Below, piece after piece: positions 20,158 to 33,308 of a DNA stretch of 64,000 nt. The stretch comes from Gammaproteobacteria bacterium. GTDB lineage: Bacteria > Pseudomonadota > Gammaproteobacteria > SURF-13. How positions within the stretch are numbered: the first letter of the stretch is position 1; each line of letters begins with the position of its first letter. The notes under the pieces are model-generated. The model had not been told where the DNA came from. It saw nothing but the letters and a program-made list of their open reading frames with translations, and made no database searches. Location: assembly GCA_016195665.1 (NCBI GenBank), contig JACPZD010000005.1, positions 45,995-109,994 on the forward strand, given 5' to 3'. A program made the translations under genes and the position numbers.

Positions 20158-21171
20158 TCAGTTCCTCCGTGTCACGCCCACAATCCCATCCGTGCGCTCG
20201 ATGCGAACGACGGCGGCCTTGTCCGCACCCAGCCGCAACTCGGCCGCGCCGAACAACCGGTCCACCACGTAGTAGGGAGAACGGAACCGGTAGTTCACGA
20301 GTTGGCCATCGCCCTGCGGCCCGATCACGAACAGCGGCGGCAGCTCGCCCTGCGTGATGCCGGCGGGGAACTGGATGTAGACCCGCTCGCCGTCGTCGAA
20401 GGCGCGCAGCGGCTTCCATGGTGGGCTGTCGCCGGTGATCGCGTAGCGGAACTTGATCTGTTCCAGCGACAAGCCCGAGTCCACCGGTGCAGAGGCTTGA
20501 GCCTGCTGCGCCTGCTTCTGCAAGGCCAGCATGCGATCCTTCGGGTAGTCCCAGGATGCCGAGGCCATCCACGCCTGCGGCGTCGAGGACAGTTCGAGCA
20601 GGTAAGTGCGACGGTTCGTGGTGATGACCAGGTTCGTCTTCAGCCCAATGCGCGTGGGCTTCACGAGGATGTTCACGCGCAGGCTGGCGCCGGAACCGCT
20701 GGCCGTGTCGCCGACGATCCAACGTACGGTGTCGCCAGCCGAGACCGTCACCAGTTCCTCACCCTGCTGCAGGGCGATGACGGTGACGCGACCCGGACTC
20801 GTGTAGACCTGATACAGCGCCCCATCGGTGTAGGGCCAGACCTGGATCGCGTTAATGTAGCCCTCTCGGCTCGGCGGCACGCGTGCTTCGGCATTGGCAC
20901 GCGCCACGCGGGCCTTCTCGTCAGGCGATTCAGCGGCTGGCTTGTCTTCGGGCGTGTTCCCCAAGGCCTTCAACTGCTCGGGTAGCGGCAGCAGTTTGGG
21001 CACCTCAACCACCTCGATGGGCTTGGGCAACTCCGGCAGCGCGTGCGCCGCGATGGGCTCGTCCAGCGTGATGTCCGGCGGCGGCTTGCCGTGTGTGGCG
21101 CAACCGCTGACAGTCACCAAGGCGGCGCTCAGGATCAACGGCAAAGCGTAATTGCGGATTTGGGTTTTCAT
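20158..21171 (-). CDS. trbG: Conjugal transfer protein TrbG (VirB9-like)
   Basis: 337 residues and apparently intact. A lipoprotein-like signal peptide (LILSAALVTVSGCATHG) is followed by a Pro-rich linker and the VirB9/CagX domain with YEGY-like INAIQVWPYTDGALYQVYTS and the C-terminal DGERVYIQFPAGI. VirB9-type proteins form the outer-membrane core ring of type IV secretion channels. Its start overlaps the trbF stop (ATGA). With partners broken, the gene is probably a non-functional survivor. Confidence 0.9.
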   Translation of the reverse strand: MKTQIRNYALPLILSAALVTVSGCATHGKPPPDITLDEPIAAHALPELPKPIEVVEVPKLLPLPEQLKALGNTPEDKPAAESPDEKARVARANAEARVPPSREGYINAIQVWPYTDGALYQVYTSPGRVTVIALQQGEELVTVSAGDTVRWIVGDTASGSGASLRVNILVKPTRIGLKTNLVITTNRRTYLLELSSTPQAWMASASWDYPKDRMLALQKQAQQAQASAPVDSGLSLEQIKFRYAITGDSPPWKPLRAFDDGERVYIQFPAGITQGELPPLFVIGPQGDGQLVNYRFRSPYYVVDRLFGAAELRLGADKAAVVRIERTDGIVGVTRRN

Positions 21172-21875
21172 GGTTTCTTGGCTCCTTCGGTTGCGTCGAG
21201 TTCACGGCTCCAGGACAGGCCGTTGACGTAAATGCCCAGCGGGTTCTTGCGCAACCGCTCCTCGGTGCGCGGCGGTTGCAGCACGATGGACAGCACAGCC
21301 GTCCAGCGCTCGGCGCCAGAGGGCGAACCATTCACATAGCTGCGCTCGATCCAGCGCACCTGGAACGAGGATTCGCTGGCGCGCACGACGCTGGTGATCT
21401 CCACGGCCGTCGAGGTCTGGCCGATGCGCGCGAACGGATCGTTGGTGCGCGCGTAATCGTTCAGCGTGGCTGCGCCCTTGTCGGTGGTGTAGTCGTAGGC
21501 TTCGAGCCAGTTCTGCCGTACGACGATGGGATCGATCGACAGTGACCGCACGTCAGTGAGGAAGCGCGCCAGGTGGTAGGCGATCTGTGCGTCGTTGAGC
21601 TTGTACGGCGTGGCGGCTTCGCCCACCGCGCGCACCTGACCGCCAGCGGCGACTTCCACCACATAGGGTGTGACGATGGATTGTGCCGAACGCCACGCCA
21701 GTCCGCCCGCCATCAGCAGTGCGAGCGAGAGACATCCAAAAGCCATCAGCCGCCAGTTCTTCGCCTGCACGCGCGCACTGCCGATGCGTTGGTCCCAGAC
21801 CTGCGCGGCGGCTTGGTAGGGGGTGACGGGTTCGGGCGTTTCCGAGTACCGCACCTGGTGTCGTTTGAATCGCAT
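21168..21875 (-). CDS. trbF: Conjugal transfer protein TrbF (VirB8-like)
   Basis: 235 residues. The cytoplasmic N-terminus ends in ETPEPVTPYQAAAQVWDQRI. One membrane segment (about 42-62) is followed by the VirB8 periplasmic domain with VVRQNWLEAYDYTTDKGA and the family C-terminus NPLGIYVNGLSWSRELD. It is full length, and lies between trbL remnants and trbG in the standard trbL-trbF-trbG-trbI order. Confidence 0.9.
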   Translation of the reverse strand: MRFKRHQVRYSETPEPVTPYQAAAQVWDQRIGSARVQAKNWRLMAFGCLSLALLMAGGLAWRSAQSIVTPYVVEVAAGGQVRAVGEAATPYKLNDAQIAYHLARFLTDVRSLSIDPIVVRQNWLEAYDYTTDKGAATLNDYARTNDPFARIGQTSTAVEITSVVRASESSFQVRWIERSYVNGSPSGAERWTAVLSIVLQPPRTEERLRKNPLGIYVNGLSWSRELDATEGAKKP

Positions 21876-21887
21876 GAACTGTTCTCC

Positions 21888-22708
21888 TCAAGGGTTCGAG
21901 TTGTCGCGCAGGCTCGGACTGGCACCGCTGCCGCCGTGATCGCCTGAGCGCAGGGTGTGGGCGGCCGTCGAGACTGCATGGCTTGCTTGCTGTTTGCGAC
22001 GCATTTGTTTGGCCCAGGCGGGCTCTGCCGCAGGGGGCTTGGCTTCAGCTGCATCGGCTGATTCGGTAGAACTGGCTGCCGCCGCAGGCGCAGCAGCGTC
22101 CGCGACGAAGTTCGCTACGCGATCCTTGACCGCTTTCGCACCGGCTGCGACGCGCTGGCCGACAGCACCGGCACCGCTCCTGGCCACATTGGCGACGCCA
22201 GCACCAGCAGCGCGCACACCACCACTGCCCGATGCTGCGGCACCAGCCTGGTAGGCCGACTTCGCACCGCTGGCCATCGTGCTCTCGCACGCCCAGCCGA
22301 CGCCACTCCGCCGATGGCGGCGCGTGCTGCACCCGGCCCCATGCGCGCACCTGCGGCCACCGCAGCGCCACCCGTCGCGATAGCCGCGCCGCCAGCCACC
22401 GCCAATCCGGCGGCGCCCAGAGCAGTTCCGGCTGCGGCGCCCGCGCCGAGCTGTGGCGCTCCCGATACCAGCCCGGTTGCAATTCCCGGCTCGAAGATTC
22501 CCAGTCCCAGCATCGCCAGCGAGGCCAGCATGATTGTCAGCGCCAGATCGATAGAGGGTTCAGTGCCGGGCGGTGTTTGGAACTGTGCAAACAGTCCTAT
22601 ACCGATGCCGACGATCACCGCCAGCACCAGCACCTTGATGCCCGACGACACCACGTTGCCCAATACCCGCTCGGCCAGGAACGCGGTCTCGTTCCACAAC
22701 GCAAACGG
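21888..22708 (-). pseudogene. trbL: trbL C-terminal half, frameshifted and fused to an mgtA-like gene
   Basis: Two reading frames carry TrbL. The first (about 22708-22280) has ALWNETAFLAERVLGNVVSS, the membrane segment IKVLVLAVIVGIGIGLF, and an Ala/Gly-rich tail. The second (22277-21888) begins MASGAKSAYQAGAAASG and ends in the usual AWAKQMRRKQQASHAVSTAA. One missing base near 22277 separates them. The N-terminal half of TrbL, a polytopic VirB6-like protein, is absent and replaced in frame by the C-terminal part of a P-type ATPase. Confidence 0.85.
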
Positions 22709-24707
22709 CAGCAGCGTGCCGCCCGCCATGCTGAACATGTTGCCGAAGTTGGAGCTGGTGCCCATCAAGATATACTTGAGGACGTTGCCGAAGGTGCGCC
22801 GGCCCTCGCGCACTACGTTGAGGTCGTGCTCGAGGAGCACCAGGTCGGCCGCCTCCTTGGCCACGTCCACGGCGCCGTCCACGGAGATGCCCACGTCCGC
22901 GGCGTGCATCGAGGGCGCGTCGTTGATGCCGTCGCCGAGGAAGCCCGCCACATGCCCACGCGCCTTGAGCGCGAGCAGGATGCGCATCTTCTGCGCCGGC
23001 GTGACGCGCGGCAAAACAGGTTGACACGCTCGGCCTGGACCTGCAGCGCGGGATCGTCCAGGCGCTGGATCTCGGCGCCGGTCAGCACACCGGCGACGGG
23101 TACGCCGAGCGCCCCGCACACGTGGCGGGTGACGAGATCGTTGTCGCCGGTGACGATCTTGACCGCCACGCCGCTCGCCTCGATGCTCTTCAGCGCCTGC
23201 GCGGCGCTCGCCTTGGGCGGATCGAGAAAGGCGGCGAAGCCGGCGAACACCAGTTCCGTCTCACCGGTGACCACGGCGTGGAGATGATCGGCCGGGACCT
23301 CGCGCCAGGCGATCCCGAGCACGCGAAAGCCCTCGCGGCTCAGCGCCTCGAACAAACGCTCGATGCGGCCGCGCGCCGCATCATCGAGCGGCAGCGGCGC
23401 CTCGGACGGTTCGCCCTCGTAGTGCGTGCACAGGCGCACGATGTCCTCGGGCGCGCCCTTCGCGACCAGAAGCCGCGCGCTGTCGCGCTCTACCAGCACC
23501 GACACGCGCCGGCGCTCGAAGTCGAACGGCGCCTCGCCGATCTTGCGCCAGGCGCTGACGTCGATCTGCTCGTGCGCGAGGATCGCCTCGTCAAGCGGGC
23601 TCTTCAGACCGGTCTCGAAATGGCTGTTGAGGTAGGCGAGATCGAGCACCCGCGCGCGCTCCCGCCCCTGCGCGTCCGGCGCTCGAGCCGGATGCGCCCC
23701 TCCGTGAGCGTGCCGGTCTTGTCGGTGCACAGCACGTCCATCGCGCCCAGGTCCTGCACCGCCGACAGGCGCTTGACGATGACGCGTTGTCGCGCCAGGC
23801 GCAGCGCCCCGCGCGCCAGGGTCACCGACGCCACCATCGGCAGCAGCTCGGGGGTGAGCCCCACCGCCAGCGCGACCGCGAACAGGAGCGACTCGAGCAG
23901 CGGGCGGTGGAAGAGCGCGTTGATCAGCAGCACGAGCAGCACGGTCAGGCGCAGGATGAGCAGGCCGAACTCGCGCGTGCCGCGCTCGAAGGCCGTGGCC
24001 GGCGGCCTGGTCGTCAGGGTGTCGGCGATTTCGCCGAGCGCCGTGGCCGGTCCGGTGCGGCAGACCAGCACCCGCGCCGCGCCGCTCACCACCGAGGCGC
24101 CCATGAACACGCTGTTCGCCGCGCGGCTCAGGTCGGCGTCCGCCGCCGCGTCCGCGGCATGCTTCTCGACCGGATAGGACTCGCCGGTGAACAGCGCCTG
24201 GTTGACGAAGAAGTCGCGCGCTTCGAGCATGCGCGCGTCCGCCGGCACGAGATCGCCCGCGGCGAGCAGCACGACGTCGCCCGGCGCCAGCTCCGCGACC
24301 GGCACTTCGCGGCTGCGGCCCGCGCGCTGCACCGTAGCGTGCACGGCCACCTGGCTGCGCAGCCGCTCCGCCGCGCGCCCGGCCCGGTGCTCCTGGACGA
24401 AGTCGAGGGTGACGCTGAGCAAGACGATGGCGCCGATGAGGACGGAGTCCGTGACGTCCTTCAGGAACGCGGTGACGGCGCTCGCCGCGAGCAGCACGAG
24501 CACGAGCGGGTTGCGGAAGCGCGCGAGGAATTGCAGGATCAGCGCCCGCTCGCGGCGCGGCCGCAGGACGTTCGGACCGAAGGTCTCCAGACGCTGCGCC
24601 GCCTCGATTTCCGCCAAGCCCTCGGGTCGCGCGTGTAGCGCCGCGACGAGCCCCGGCAGGAGTACCTGCCAGAATTGTTCCATGGATGGTTCACCGGGGT
24701 TTGGCAT
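22705..24707 (-). pseudogene. Magnesium-type P-type ATPase (MgtA-like), frameshifted and truncated
   Basis: The gene starts near MPNPGEPSMEQFWQ. It has TGES in ALFTGESYPVEK, VGLTPELLPMVASVTLARGA and the phosphorylation site CTDKTGTLTEGRI. A frameshift near 23682 precedes LDLAYLNSHFETGLKSPLDE. A second, a CG dinucleotide indel near 23012, precedes VTPAQKMRILLALKARGH and GDGINDAPSMHAADVG. The gene then stops inside NFGNMFSMAGGTLLPF, where TrbL sequence takes over. The last membrane helices are missing, so transport is not possible even if the frameshifts are sequencing errors. Confidence 0.85.
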
Positions 24708-24715
24708 CGTTGCTC

Positions 24716-25109
24716 TCAATGCAAGCCGAAATAACGGAACAGCCGGACCTTCACGAAATCGAGCAGGGTCAGATAAAACAGCACGATCGCGAACAGCCCG
24801 GCCACGAGCGCAGGCGGCACGGCGGCCATGAGGATGCCGTTCACGGCGAGGGCGCTCACGAGCGCGATGTCCGCGACCGAGGCGATGAGCAGCCAGCGGC
24901 TCGGGCGCGAGCGCCAGAAATGCCCCCACGGCGATCAAGAGAAATATCCCGTAGTTGAAGTGATGAACATGAGTTCCACCAATGACTAAGAAAAAATCAG
25001 GTATCTTTCTCGCCATGATGAGAAGACTGAGCATCCTCGCGGAGACAAACGCGGCAAGGAAAACGAAGAACACGATGCGGGCAAGGTGTTTTGCGGAACC
25101 CTCAAGCAT
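24716..25109 (-). pseudogene. Small integral membrane protein upstream of mgtA-like gene, one frameshift
   Basis: Frame one gives MLEGSAKHLARIVFFVFLAA and a His-rich loop IGGTHVHHFNYGIFLLIAVG. Near 24898 the frame breaks, and the other frame continues RWLLIASVADIALVSALAVN to LLDFVKVRLFRYFGLH, which ends 9 bp before the mgtA-like start. Four helices of a compact membrane protein are implied. Its function is unknown; the position suggests an accessory of the ATPase. Confidence 0.6.
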
Positions 25110-25222
25110 GGCTTCTTTACCTACCCCCAGTTATTGAGGAACCCATCATACCGGTCATCCCATAGGCGGTAACCATCGCAGCCGAGCCTGAAGTCGGTGG
25201 ATTTTCATGCGGTGACATCGCC

Positions 25223-26457
25223 CTAGCGCACCAACACGTTGGCGGAGGTGGGACGGACATCCGGCAACGTGAAAACGATGGCCGCGCCGAGCAGAACATA
25301 AACCGCCATGGCGAGGACCGCCGCGTGATACCCGGCGGCGCTCTCGCCGACCACGGTGAGCGCGGCGGTCCAGGTCAGCGTGCCGAGGATGGATGCAGTA
25401 CGTCCCGACAAGTTGTAGAGACCCCAGAACTCGCCGCTTTTCTCCACCGGCGTCAGCGCGGTCAGCATGACGCGGCTCGCTGTCCACACGCCCGCCAATC
25501 CCAGACCGGCCAACGGCCCTGCCACATAAGCAAAGAGGCGCTTGTCCTGGATCACGAGCACCGCCGCAAACAGCGCGAGCCAGAACGCCAGATCGAGCAG
25601 GATGGCGCGTTTCGGACCCCAGCGGCGCGTCAACGGCCCGAATATCAGCAATGCTCCCGCTGCCGCCATGACGATGCCGGGGATGAACAGCGCCGTCAGC
25701 TCCGCCGCCGCGAATCCCACGACATTACGGGCATAGAGGCCCATCAGGGTGATCACCGCGGCGGCCGCGTTCTCGTAGAGGAAGTCGGCAATCAGAAACT
25801 TGTACAGATCGCGGTGCCGGCGCGCCTGCCCGAGGCTTTGAGCGATGCGGGCATAGGCTTGGCGCAGAGCGAGCGCCGGAGCACGCCGCGCTTCGAAGTC
25901 GGGGGCGAGATACATGGCCGGGAAGGCGAGCAGCAGGTAGATCAACGCCATCGGCACAAACACGCGCCCTGCCTCGGCGTCCGTGGGCGCCAGCGGGCTC
26001 AGCAGGGCAAGGGTCGCCAGACCTCCCGCATAACCCGATCCCACCGCGATGCCGACTACCGTCGAGACGTTGCACTCGTTGGCGACGGCCGGCAGTAGCG
26101 CGGTGTAAAAAGTGAACGCGGCATTGACGCACACGTAGGCCACCGTGAACAGCAACACAGCGATCGCGAAGCTGGGGGCGAATTCGATGCCGGCGGTAAA
26201 CGCGGCCGCCGCAAAAACGAAGACCCGCAGATAAGGCTGGCGCCGGCCGCTCACGTCGGCACTGGCGCCCAGGAGGGGTGAAAGCAACGCGACTATCACG
26301 TTGCCTGCGGTGAGCGCCCAGCCGAAATCCGCTTCAGGCTCGCCCAGAGCGTACTGAACGAATGCGCCGAAATAGACCGAGACGACGATCAGGGACCAGG
26401 CGGAATCGGCCGATTCGTAAACGAGATAGGACCATACTCGCCACCAGCACACGGGCT

Positions 26458-26461
<4 letters not shown>
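25223..26461 (-). CDS. MFS transporter, UMF1 (Atg22-like) family
   Basis: 412 residues with about twelve membrane helices. The N-terminus WRVWSYLVYESADSAWSLIV, the ALLSPLLGASADVSGRR loop and the C-terminal half LGLAGVWTASRVMLTALTP, KSGEFWGLYNLSGRTASILG match the UMF1 family, whose substrates in bacteria are unknown. The ATG overlaps the stop of the upstream P-type ATPase (ATGA), so both are translated together. Confidence 0.88.
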
Positions 26462-29111
<2,650 letters not shown>

Positions 29112-29115
<4 letters not shown>

Positions 29116-29684
29116 GACCGTCTCTCCCTGCACTTGCGCCACGCGTAACCGAGCAGCCCGAGCAGCGCGCCGGCGGCAAGCACCGTGAGGAACAGATATT
29201 CCTCGTAATGCCGGATCTGCGGCAACAGCGTGTCCATGACGTTGCTGAACGCATAACCGGCGGTTGTGACGGCTACTACTGCCCAGAGCAGTGCGCCGAG
29301 CGCATTCAGCGCCATGAAGCGCGCAGCGGGCACTGTACTCATACCAATGACCATCGGGCCGACAGTGCGCAACCCGTAGAGAAAGCGCACAATCACGATG
29401 GCGGCCGTGTGATGCTTGTCGATCAGGCGCCGCGCGGTCGCGGCCCGGCGCTCGAGCGCTGGGAAGCGCGCGAGGAAGGCGTTACCGTGGCGGCGGCCGA
29501 GGAAGAAATAGAACAGATCGCCGGACCAGCCGCCGGCGAACGCCGCCGCCATGACCCAAGGCAGATCGAGATAGCCGCGGTGCGCGGCGATACCGCCGAG
29601 CACCACGACGGTCTCGCCTTCCGCGACGCTGCCGACGAACACGGCCCAGTAGCCGTAGGCGGCGATGAGCTCCTGAAGAGACAT
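29112..29684 (-). CDS. DedA family membrane protein
   Basis: 190 residues. The SNARE-associated (DedA/VTT) fold shows as GYWAVFVGSVAEGETVVVLGG with the conserved acidic pair in the re-entrant region, then FAGGWSGDLFYFFLGRRHGN and IVRFLYGLRTVGPMVIGMS with the conserved Arg and Gly. Known DedA proteins flip polyprenyl phosphates or phospholipids and need the proton motive force. It lies between UspA and a P-type ATPase and overlaps the latter by 4 bp. Confidence 0.92.
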
Positions 29685-29700
29685 CGCGGCCGCGCGGCGC

Positions 29701-30144
29701 TCAACCGCCGCGGATCAGCAGCACCGGCTTGGAAGCGAGCCGCGCCACGCCCTCCGCGACACTGCCCAGGAGCAGCCGGCGCACGCCGCGCCGGCCGTGG
29801 GTGCCGATGACGATGAGGTCTGCGGGCCACGCCTCGGCCTCGGCGGCGATCATGTCGGCGACGCGATGGCCGAAGGTCTCGATCTCGAGCAGCTTCGTTT
29901 CCGCCGTCATGGCCGCCTTGCGCATCTCGGCATCCGCCTTCTCAAGAATCTTGCGACCGGATTTTCGAAAGGTTTCCTGGACCTCTGCGAAATCGCCGCC
30001 CTCCGGCCAGTTGAGCGAGACCTCGTCAACCACGTGCACCACGCGCAACTCGGATCGCTGCTCCTTGGCCAGCCGGATGGCTTGCTGCAAGGCCAGGTCC
30101 GACGTAGCGCTGCCGTCCACCGCCACCAGGATATGTCCGAACAT
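29701..30144 (-). CDS. Universal stress protein (UspA family)
   Basis: 147 residues from the ATG at [20 protein letters not shown]. The ATP-binding signature G-2X-G-9X-G(S/T) is present in [19 protein letters not shown], and the C-terminal strand reads KPVLLIRGG. It is a single Usp domain, likely dimeric and cytoplasmic. It lies 16 bp upstream of dedA on the same strand. Confidence 0.93.
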   Translation of the reverse strand: MFGHILVAVDGSATSDLALQQAIRLAKEQRSELRVVHVVDEVSLNWPEGGDFAEVQETFRKSGRKILEKADAEMRKAAMTAETKLLEIETFGHRVADMIAAEAEAWPADLIVIGTHGRRGVRRLLLGSVAEGVARLASKPVLLIRGG

Positions 30145-30238
30145 CGCTTGCCTCCGCGTTCGCTGCCAAGAGAACGAAAGCTTAACATCATCCCGTGGCG
30201 ACCAGCCATCCGTCCCGGTTCGATGCATCTCGTACAGG

Positions 30239-30695
30239 CTACACGGTGCCTTTGATTGAGACGCGCCCCGTCCGCAACCCATTCCCCACGGCGAGCAGCT
30301 CGCTCGCCTCGTGCACCAGCACCGTCACCGCCACGCCGAGAACGCCGGTGACGGCGAGCGCGATCGTCGCCGTAAGAATCGCAATGGAGAAGACGATGTT
30401 CTGCATACTCACCCGCCGTGCTTGGCGACCGAGACGCAGAACCTCCTCCACCTTCGAGCAGATCGTCGGCCATGAGCGCGACGTCGGCGGCCTCGATCGC
30501 GGCGTCGGTGCCGGCGACATCCATGGCCACGCTGCAGGTGGCGGCGGCGAGCGCCGGGGCATTGTTCACGCCGTCGCCCGCCATGAGCACCGCGCCGTAT
30601 TGCTTTTCCAGTTGCCGCACGGCCGTGACCTTATCCTCCGGTTTGAGATCGGCCCGAACATCGTCGATGCCGGGCTCGCGCGCGACCGCGTGCGA
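30239..30695 (-). pseudogene. Relic of a heavy-metal (P1B) P-type ATPase, C-terminal fragment
   Basis: Only the last part remains: GIDDVRADLKPEDKVTAVRQ, then LMAGDGVNNAPALAAATCSV, where the usual NDAP reads NNAP, then DAAIEAADVALMADDLL. A one-base frameshift near 30458 is followed by KVEEVLRLGRQARRVSMQNI and [19 protein letters not shown], the typical P1B C-terminus. The metal-binding domain, CPC helix and phosphorylation site are missing. It is a dead gene, wedged between two active P-type ATPase operon segments. Confidence 0.85.
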
Positions 30696-30860
30696 AGACC
30701 AAGACGCCGGCAACGGCCGGATGCATCGCGATTCAGCCCACAATGTTTGCAAGAGACCTGTCACATAGCCAGTCATCTGCATCGCTTCTGCGGAAGCACA
30801 ACTACCCCGCGCGTGCCGCGCCGAGGGCGAACGGGTGGTCGGCGGAGGAGCGACACGCCC

Positions 30861-33308
30861 TCAACGCACGTCATGCGCAGTCTGCCGGTTCGGTGCATGC
30901 AGTTTTGCGAATTCCGCCAGCGCAGCAATGAGCGCCCCCAGCCCTGCCGCGAGCCCGAGCTGCGCGAGCGGCACGGCCTCGAAGCGCAACGCCTGGCGCA
31001 GGAACGGCAGGTAGACGGCGGCGAGCAGGAACATGAGCGCCGCTAGCGCCCAAAGGTTCATCACCCGGTTGGTGAACAGGCCGTGCCGCAGTATCCACTC
31101 CTCGTCGCAGCGCGAGACAAAAGCGAGCACCACGTGCCCAGCCATCCAGGCGGCGAGCGCGCAGGTCTGCACCGCGCCTGGCGCGAGCCCCTGGCTCCGG
31201 GCGAGCGCGTAGGCCGCCATCACGGCGGCGAACAGCAGCGCGCCCTTGAGCAGGATCGCGCGCACCGTGGATGCGTCGAGGAGCGCGTCTCTCGCGTGCC
31301 GCGGGCGGCGGCGGTAGATATCTTCCTCCGCCGGCTCGGTGACGAAGCCGGCCGAGGCGGCGAGGTCCATGAACAGCTCGAGCAGGATGATCTGGATGGG
31401 CGAGAACGGCAGCGGCAACCCGAGCAGCACGGGCAGCAGGAAGATGGCGATGAGGCCCACTTTCACGGAAAGATAGTAGGCCACGCCTTTGCGCAGGTTG
31501 TCGAAGAACTTGCGTCCCTCGAACACGCCGCGGGCGATGGTGACGTAGTTGTCGTCGGCGAGCACCGCCTGCGCCGCCTCCTTGGCGACGTCGGTGCCCT
31601 TGATCCCCATGGCGATGCCCACGTCGGCGGCCTTGAGCGCGAGCGCATCGTTGACGCCGTCGCCGGTCACCGCCACCACCTCGCCGTTGCGTTGCAGCGC
31701 CTGGACGAGACGGTGTTTGTGTTGCGGCGTGGCGCGCGCGTAGACCGACACCTCCCGCACCGCCTGGGCCAACGCCGTATCGCTCAGCCGGTCCAGCTCC
31801 GTCCCCGTCAGCACCCGCTCGGCGGGGATGCCGACCTCGCGGGCGATGGCGGCGGCGGTAGCCGGGTGGTCGCCGGTGATCATGACGGTGCGAATGCCGG
31901 CGGTGGCGACGCGCGCGAGCGTCTCCTTCACGCCTAGGCGCGGCGGGTCGGCGAAGCTCACCAGGCCGGCGAGTTCAAGACCCCGCTCCAGCTCCTCGAA
32001 TGGCTGATCCGACTCCCGGGCGTCGAGCACCCGTGTCGCCGTGGCGATGACACGCCGCCCGAGCGCCGTTTCCGCGGCGAGCCTTTCGGCCATTTCGTGC
32101 GAGACGGTCTCGCAAAGCGCGAAGACCTCCTCGGGGGCGCCGGAGACGTGCAGGCGCAGCCCCCCGTCCGCGCGCCGGATCACGGCTTTGGTCCGCCGGC
32201 CGTTGCCCGGCTGGCGCAGCCGCACGATCTCGCCCGCGGGCAGCGTCATGCCCAAGGTGCGCGAGCGTTCGACGACGGCCTGCTCCAGCGGATCAAGCAC
32301 GTGCGCCGACAGCGCCCCGAGCGCATCACCGATGACCCGCGCCTCGCGCTCCGGCGGATGGACGGCGGCCACGTGCAGGCGGCTCTCGGTGAGCGTCCCG
32401 GTCTTGTCGGTCACGATGACGGTGGCGTCGCCCAGGGTCTCGGCAGCGCGCAGACGCTTGACCAGGAAATTCTGGCGCGACAGCGCGTAAGAACCGAGCC
32501 CCAGCACCATGGTGATGATGATGGGCAACTCCTCGGGGATGGTGGCGAAGGCAAGCGACAGCCCGGTGAGCACCATCTCCCGGAAGTCGCCGCCGCGCAG
32601 CCAGCCGATCAGCGGGATCGCGATCGAAAAGAACAACGCCACCCACACGAGCTTGCCGGCGAGCGCCTTCATGGCGAGCTGCAACGGTGTCTTCGGCGGC
32701 TTCACCTGCGCAAGCTCCGCCGCCATACGCCCGAGGCGCGTGTCCGCGCCCGTGGCCGTCACCCCGGCCTCGGCCTCCCCACCTGTCACCACCGTGCCGG
32801 CGAAAACTGCCTCGCCTGCGGCCTTTTCCTGCGGAAACGACTCCCCGGTCAGGGCCGACTCGTCGAGCGCCAGGCTCATGGCCTGGGTCAGGCGCGCATC
32901 GGCGGCCACGCGCGTGCCCGGCAGCAGCACCAGCACGTCGCCCGGCACGATCTCCTCGGTGTCGACAGAAATGACTTCGCCATCGCGCCGCACCCGTACG
33001 CGCGGTGCAGCGGTGCGATCGAGCGCGGCGATGGCGCGCTTGGCGCGGAACTCGTTGCCAACCTCGACTGCGACCAGCGTCAGGATGATGGCGAAGATGG
33101 TGAGCGCGTCGCCCAAGCCACCCCAGAGGCTATAGAAGAAACCCACGGCGAGCAGGAGCAGGAGCAGGATCATCGGCTCGGTGACTTCCTCCGCGGCGAT
33201 GCGCCAGAAGCGCACCGGCGCGGGCGTGAACAGGCGGTTGCGACCATGACGAACCAGTTGCCGCGCCGCCTGCTCCGCAGTGAGACCATTGCTTGCTCTG
33301 GGATTCAT
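30861..33308 (-). CDS. Cation-transporting P-type ATPase with unusual hinge motif
   Basis: 815 residues. TGES lies in LDESALTGESFPQEKA (about 154), M4 reads FATIPEELPIIITMVLGLG, the phosphorylation site is IVTDKTGTLTESRL (about 301), and the hinge reads GDGVNDALALKAADVGIAMG, where the usual NDAP Pro is Leu. C-terminal helices include SPIQIILLELFMDLAASAGF. It resembles bacterial Ca2+-type P2 ATPases. The ATG at 33308 overlaps the upstream phosphatase stop (ATGA), so I rejected the Met twelve codons earlier. Confidence 0.9.
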   Translation of the reverse strand: MNPRASNGLTAEQAARQLVRHGRNRLFTPAPVRFWRIAAEEVTEPMILLLLLLAVGFFYSLWGGLGDALTIFAIILTLVAVEVGNEFRAKRAIAALDRTAAPRVRVRRDGEVISVDTEEIVPGDVLVLLPGTRVAADARLTQAMSLALDESALTGESFPQEKAAGEAVFAGTVVTGGEAEAGVTATGADTRLGRMAAELAQVKPPKTPLQLAMKALAGKLVWVALFFSIAIPLIGWLRGGDFREMVLTGLSLAFATIPEELPIIITMVLGLGSYALSRQNFLVKRLRAAETLGDATVIVTDKTGTLTESRLHVAAVHPPEREARVIGDALGALSAHVLDPLEQAVVERSRTLGMTLPAGEIVRLRQPGNGRRTKAVIRRADGGLRLHVSGAPEEVFALCETVSHEMAERLAAETALGRRVIATATRVLDARESDQPFEELERGLELAGLVSFADPPRLGVKETLARVATAGIRTVMITGDHPATAAAIAREVGIPAERVLTGTELDRLSDTALAQAVREVSVYARATPQHKHRLVQALQRNGEVVAVTGDGVNDALALKAADVGIAMGIKGTDVAKEAAQAVLADDNYVTIARGVFEGRKFFDNLRKGVAYYLSVKVGLIAIFLLPVLLGLPLPFSPIQIILLELFMDLAASAGFVTEPAEEDIYRRRPRHARDALLDASTVRAILLKGALLFAAVMAAYALARSQGLAPGAVQTCALAAWMAGHVVLAFVSRCDEEWILRHGLFTNRVMNLWALAALMFLLAAVYLPFLRQALRFEAVPLAQLGLAAGLGALIAALAEFAKLHAPNRQTAHDVR

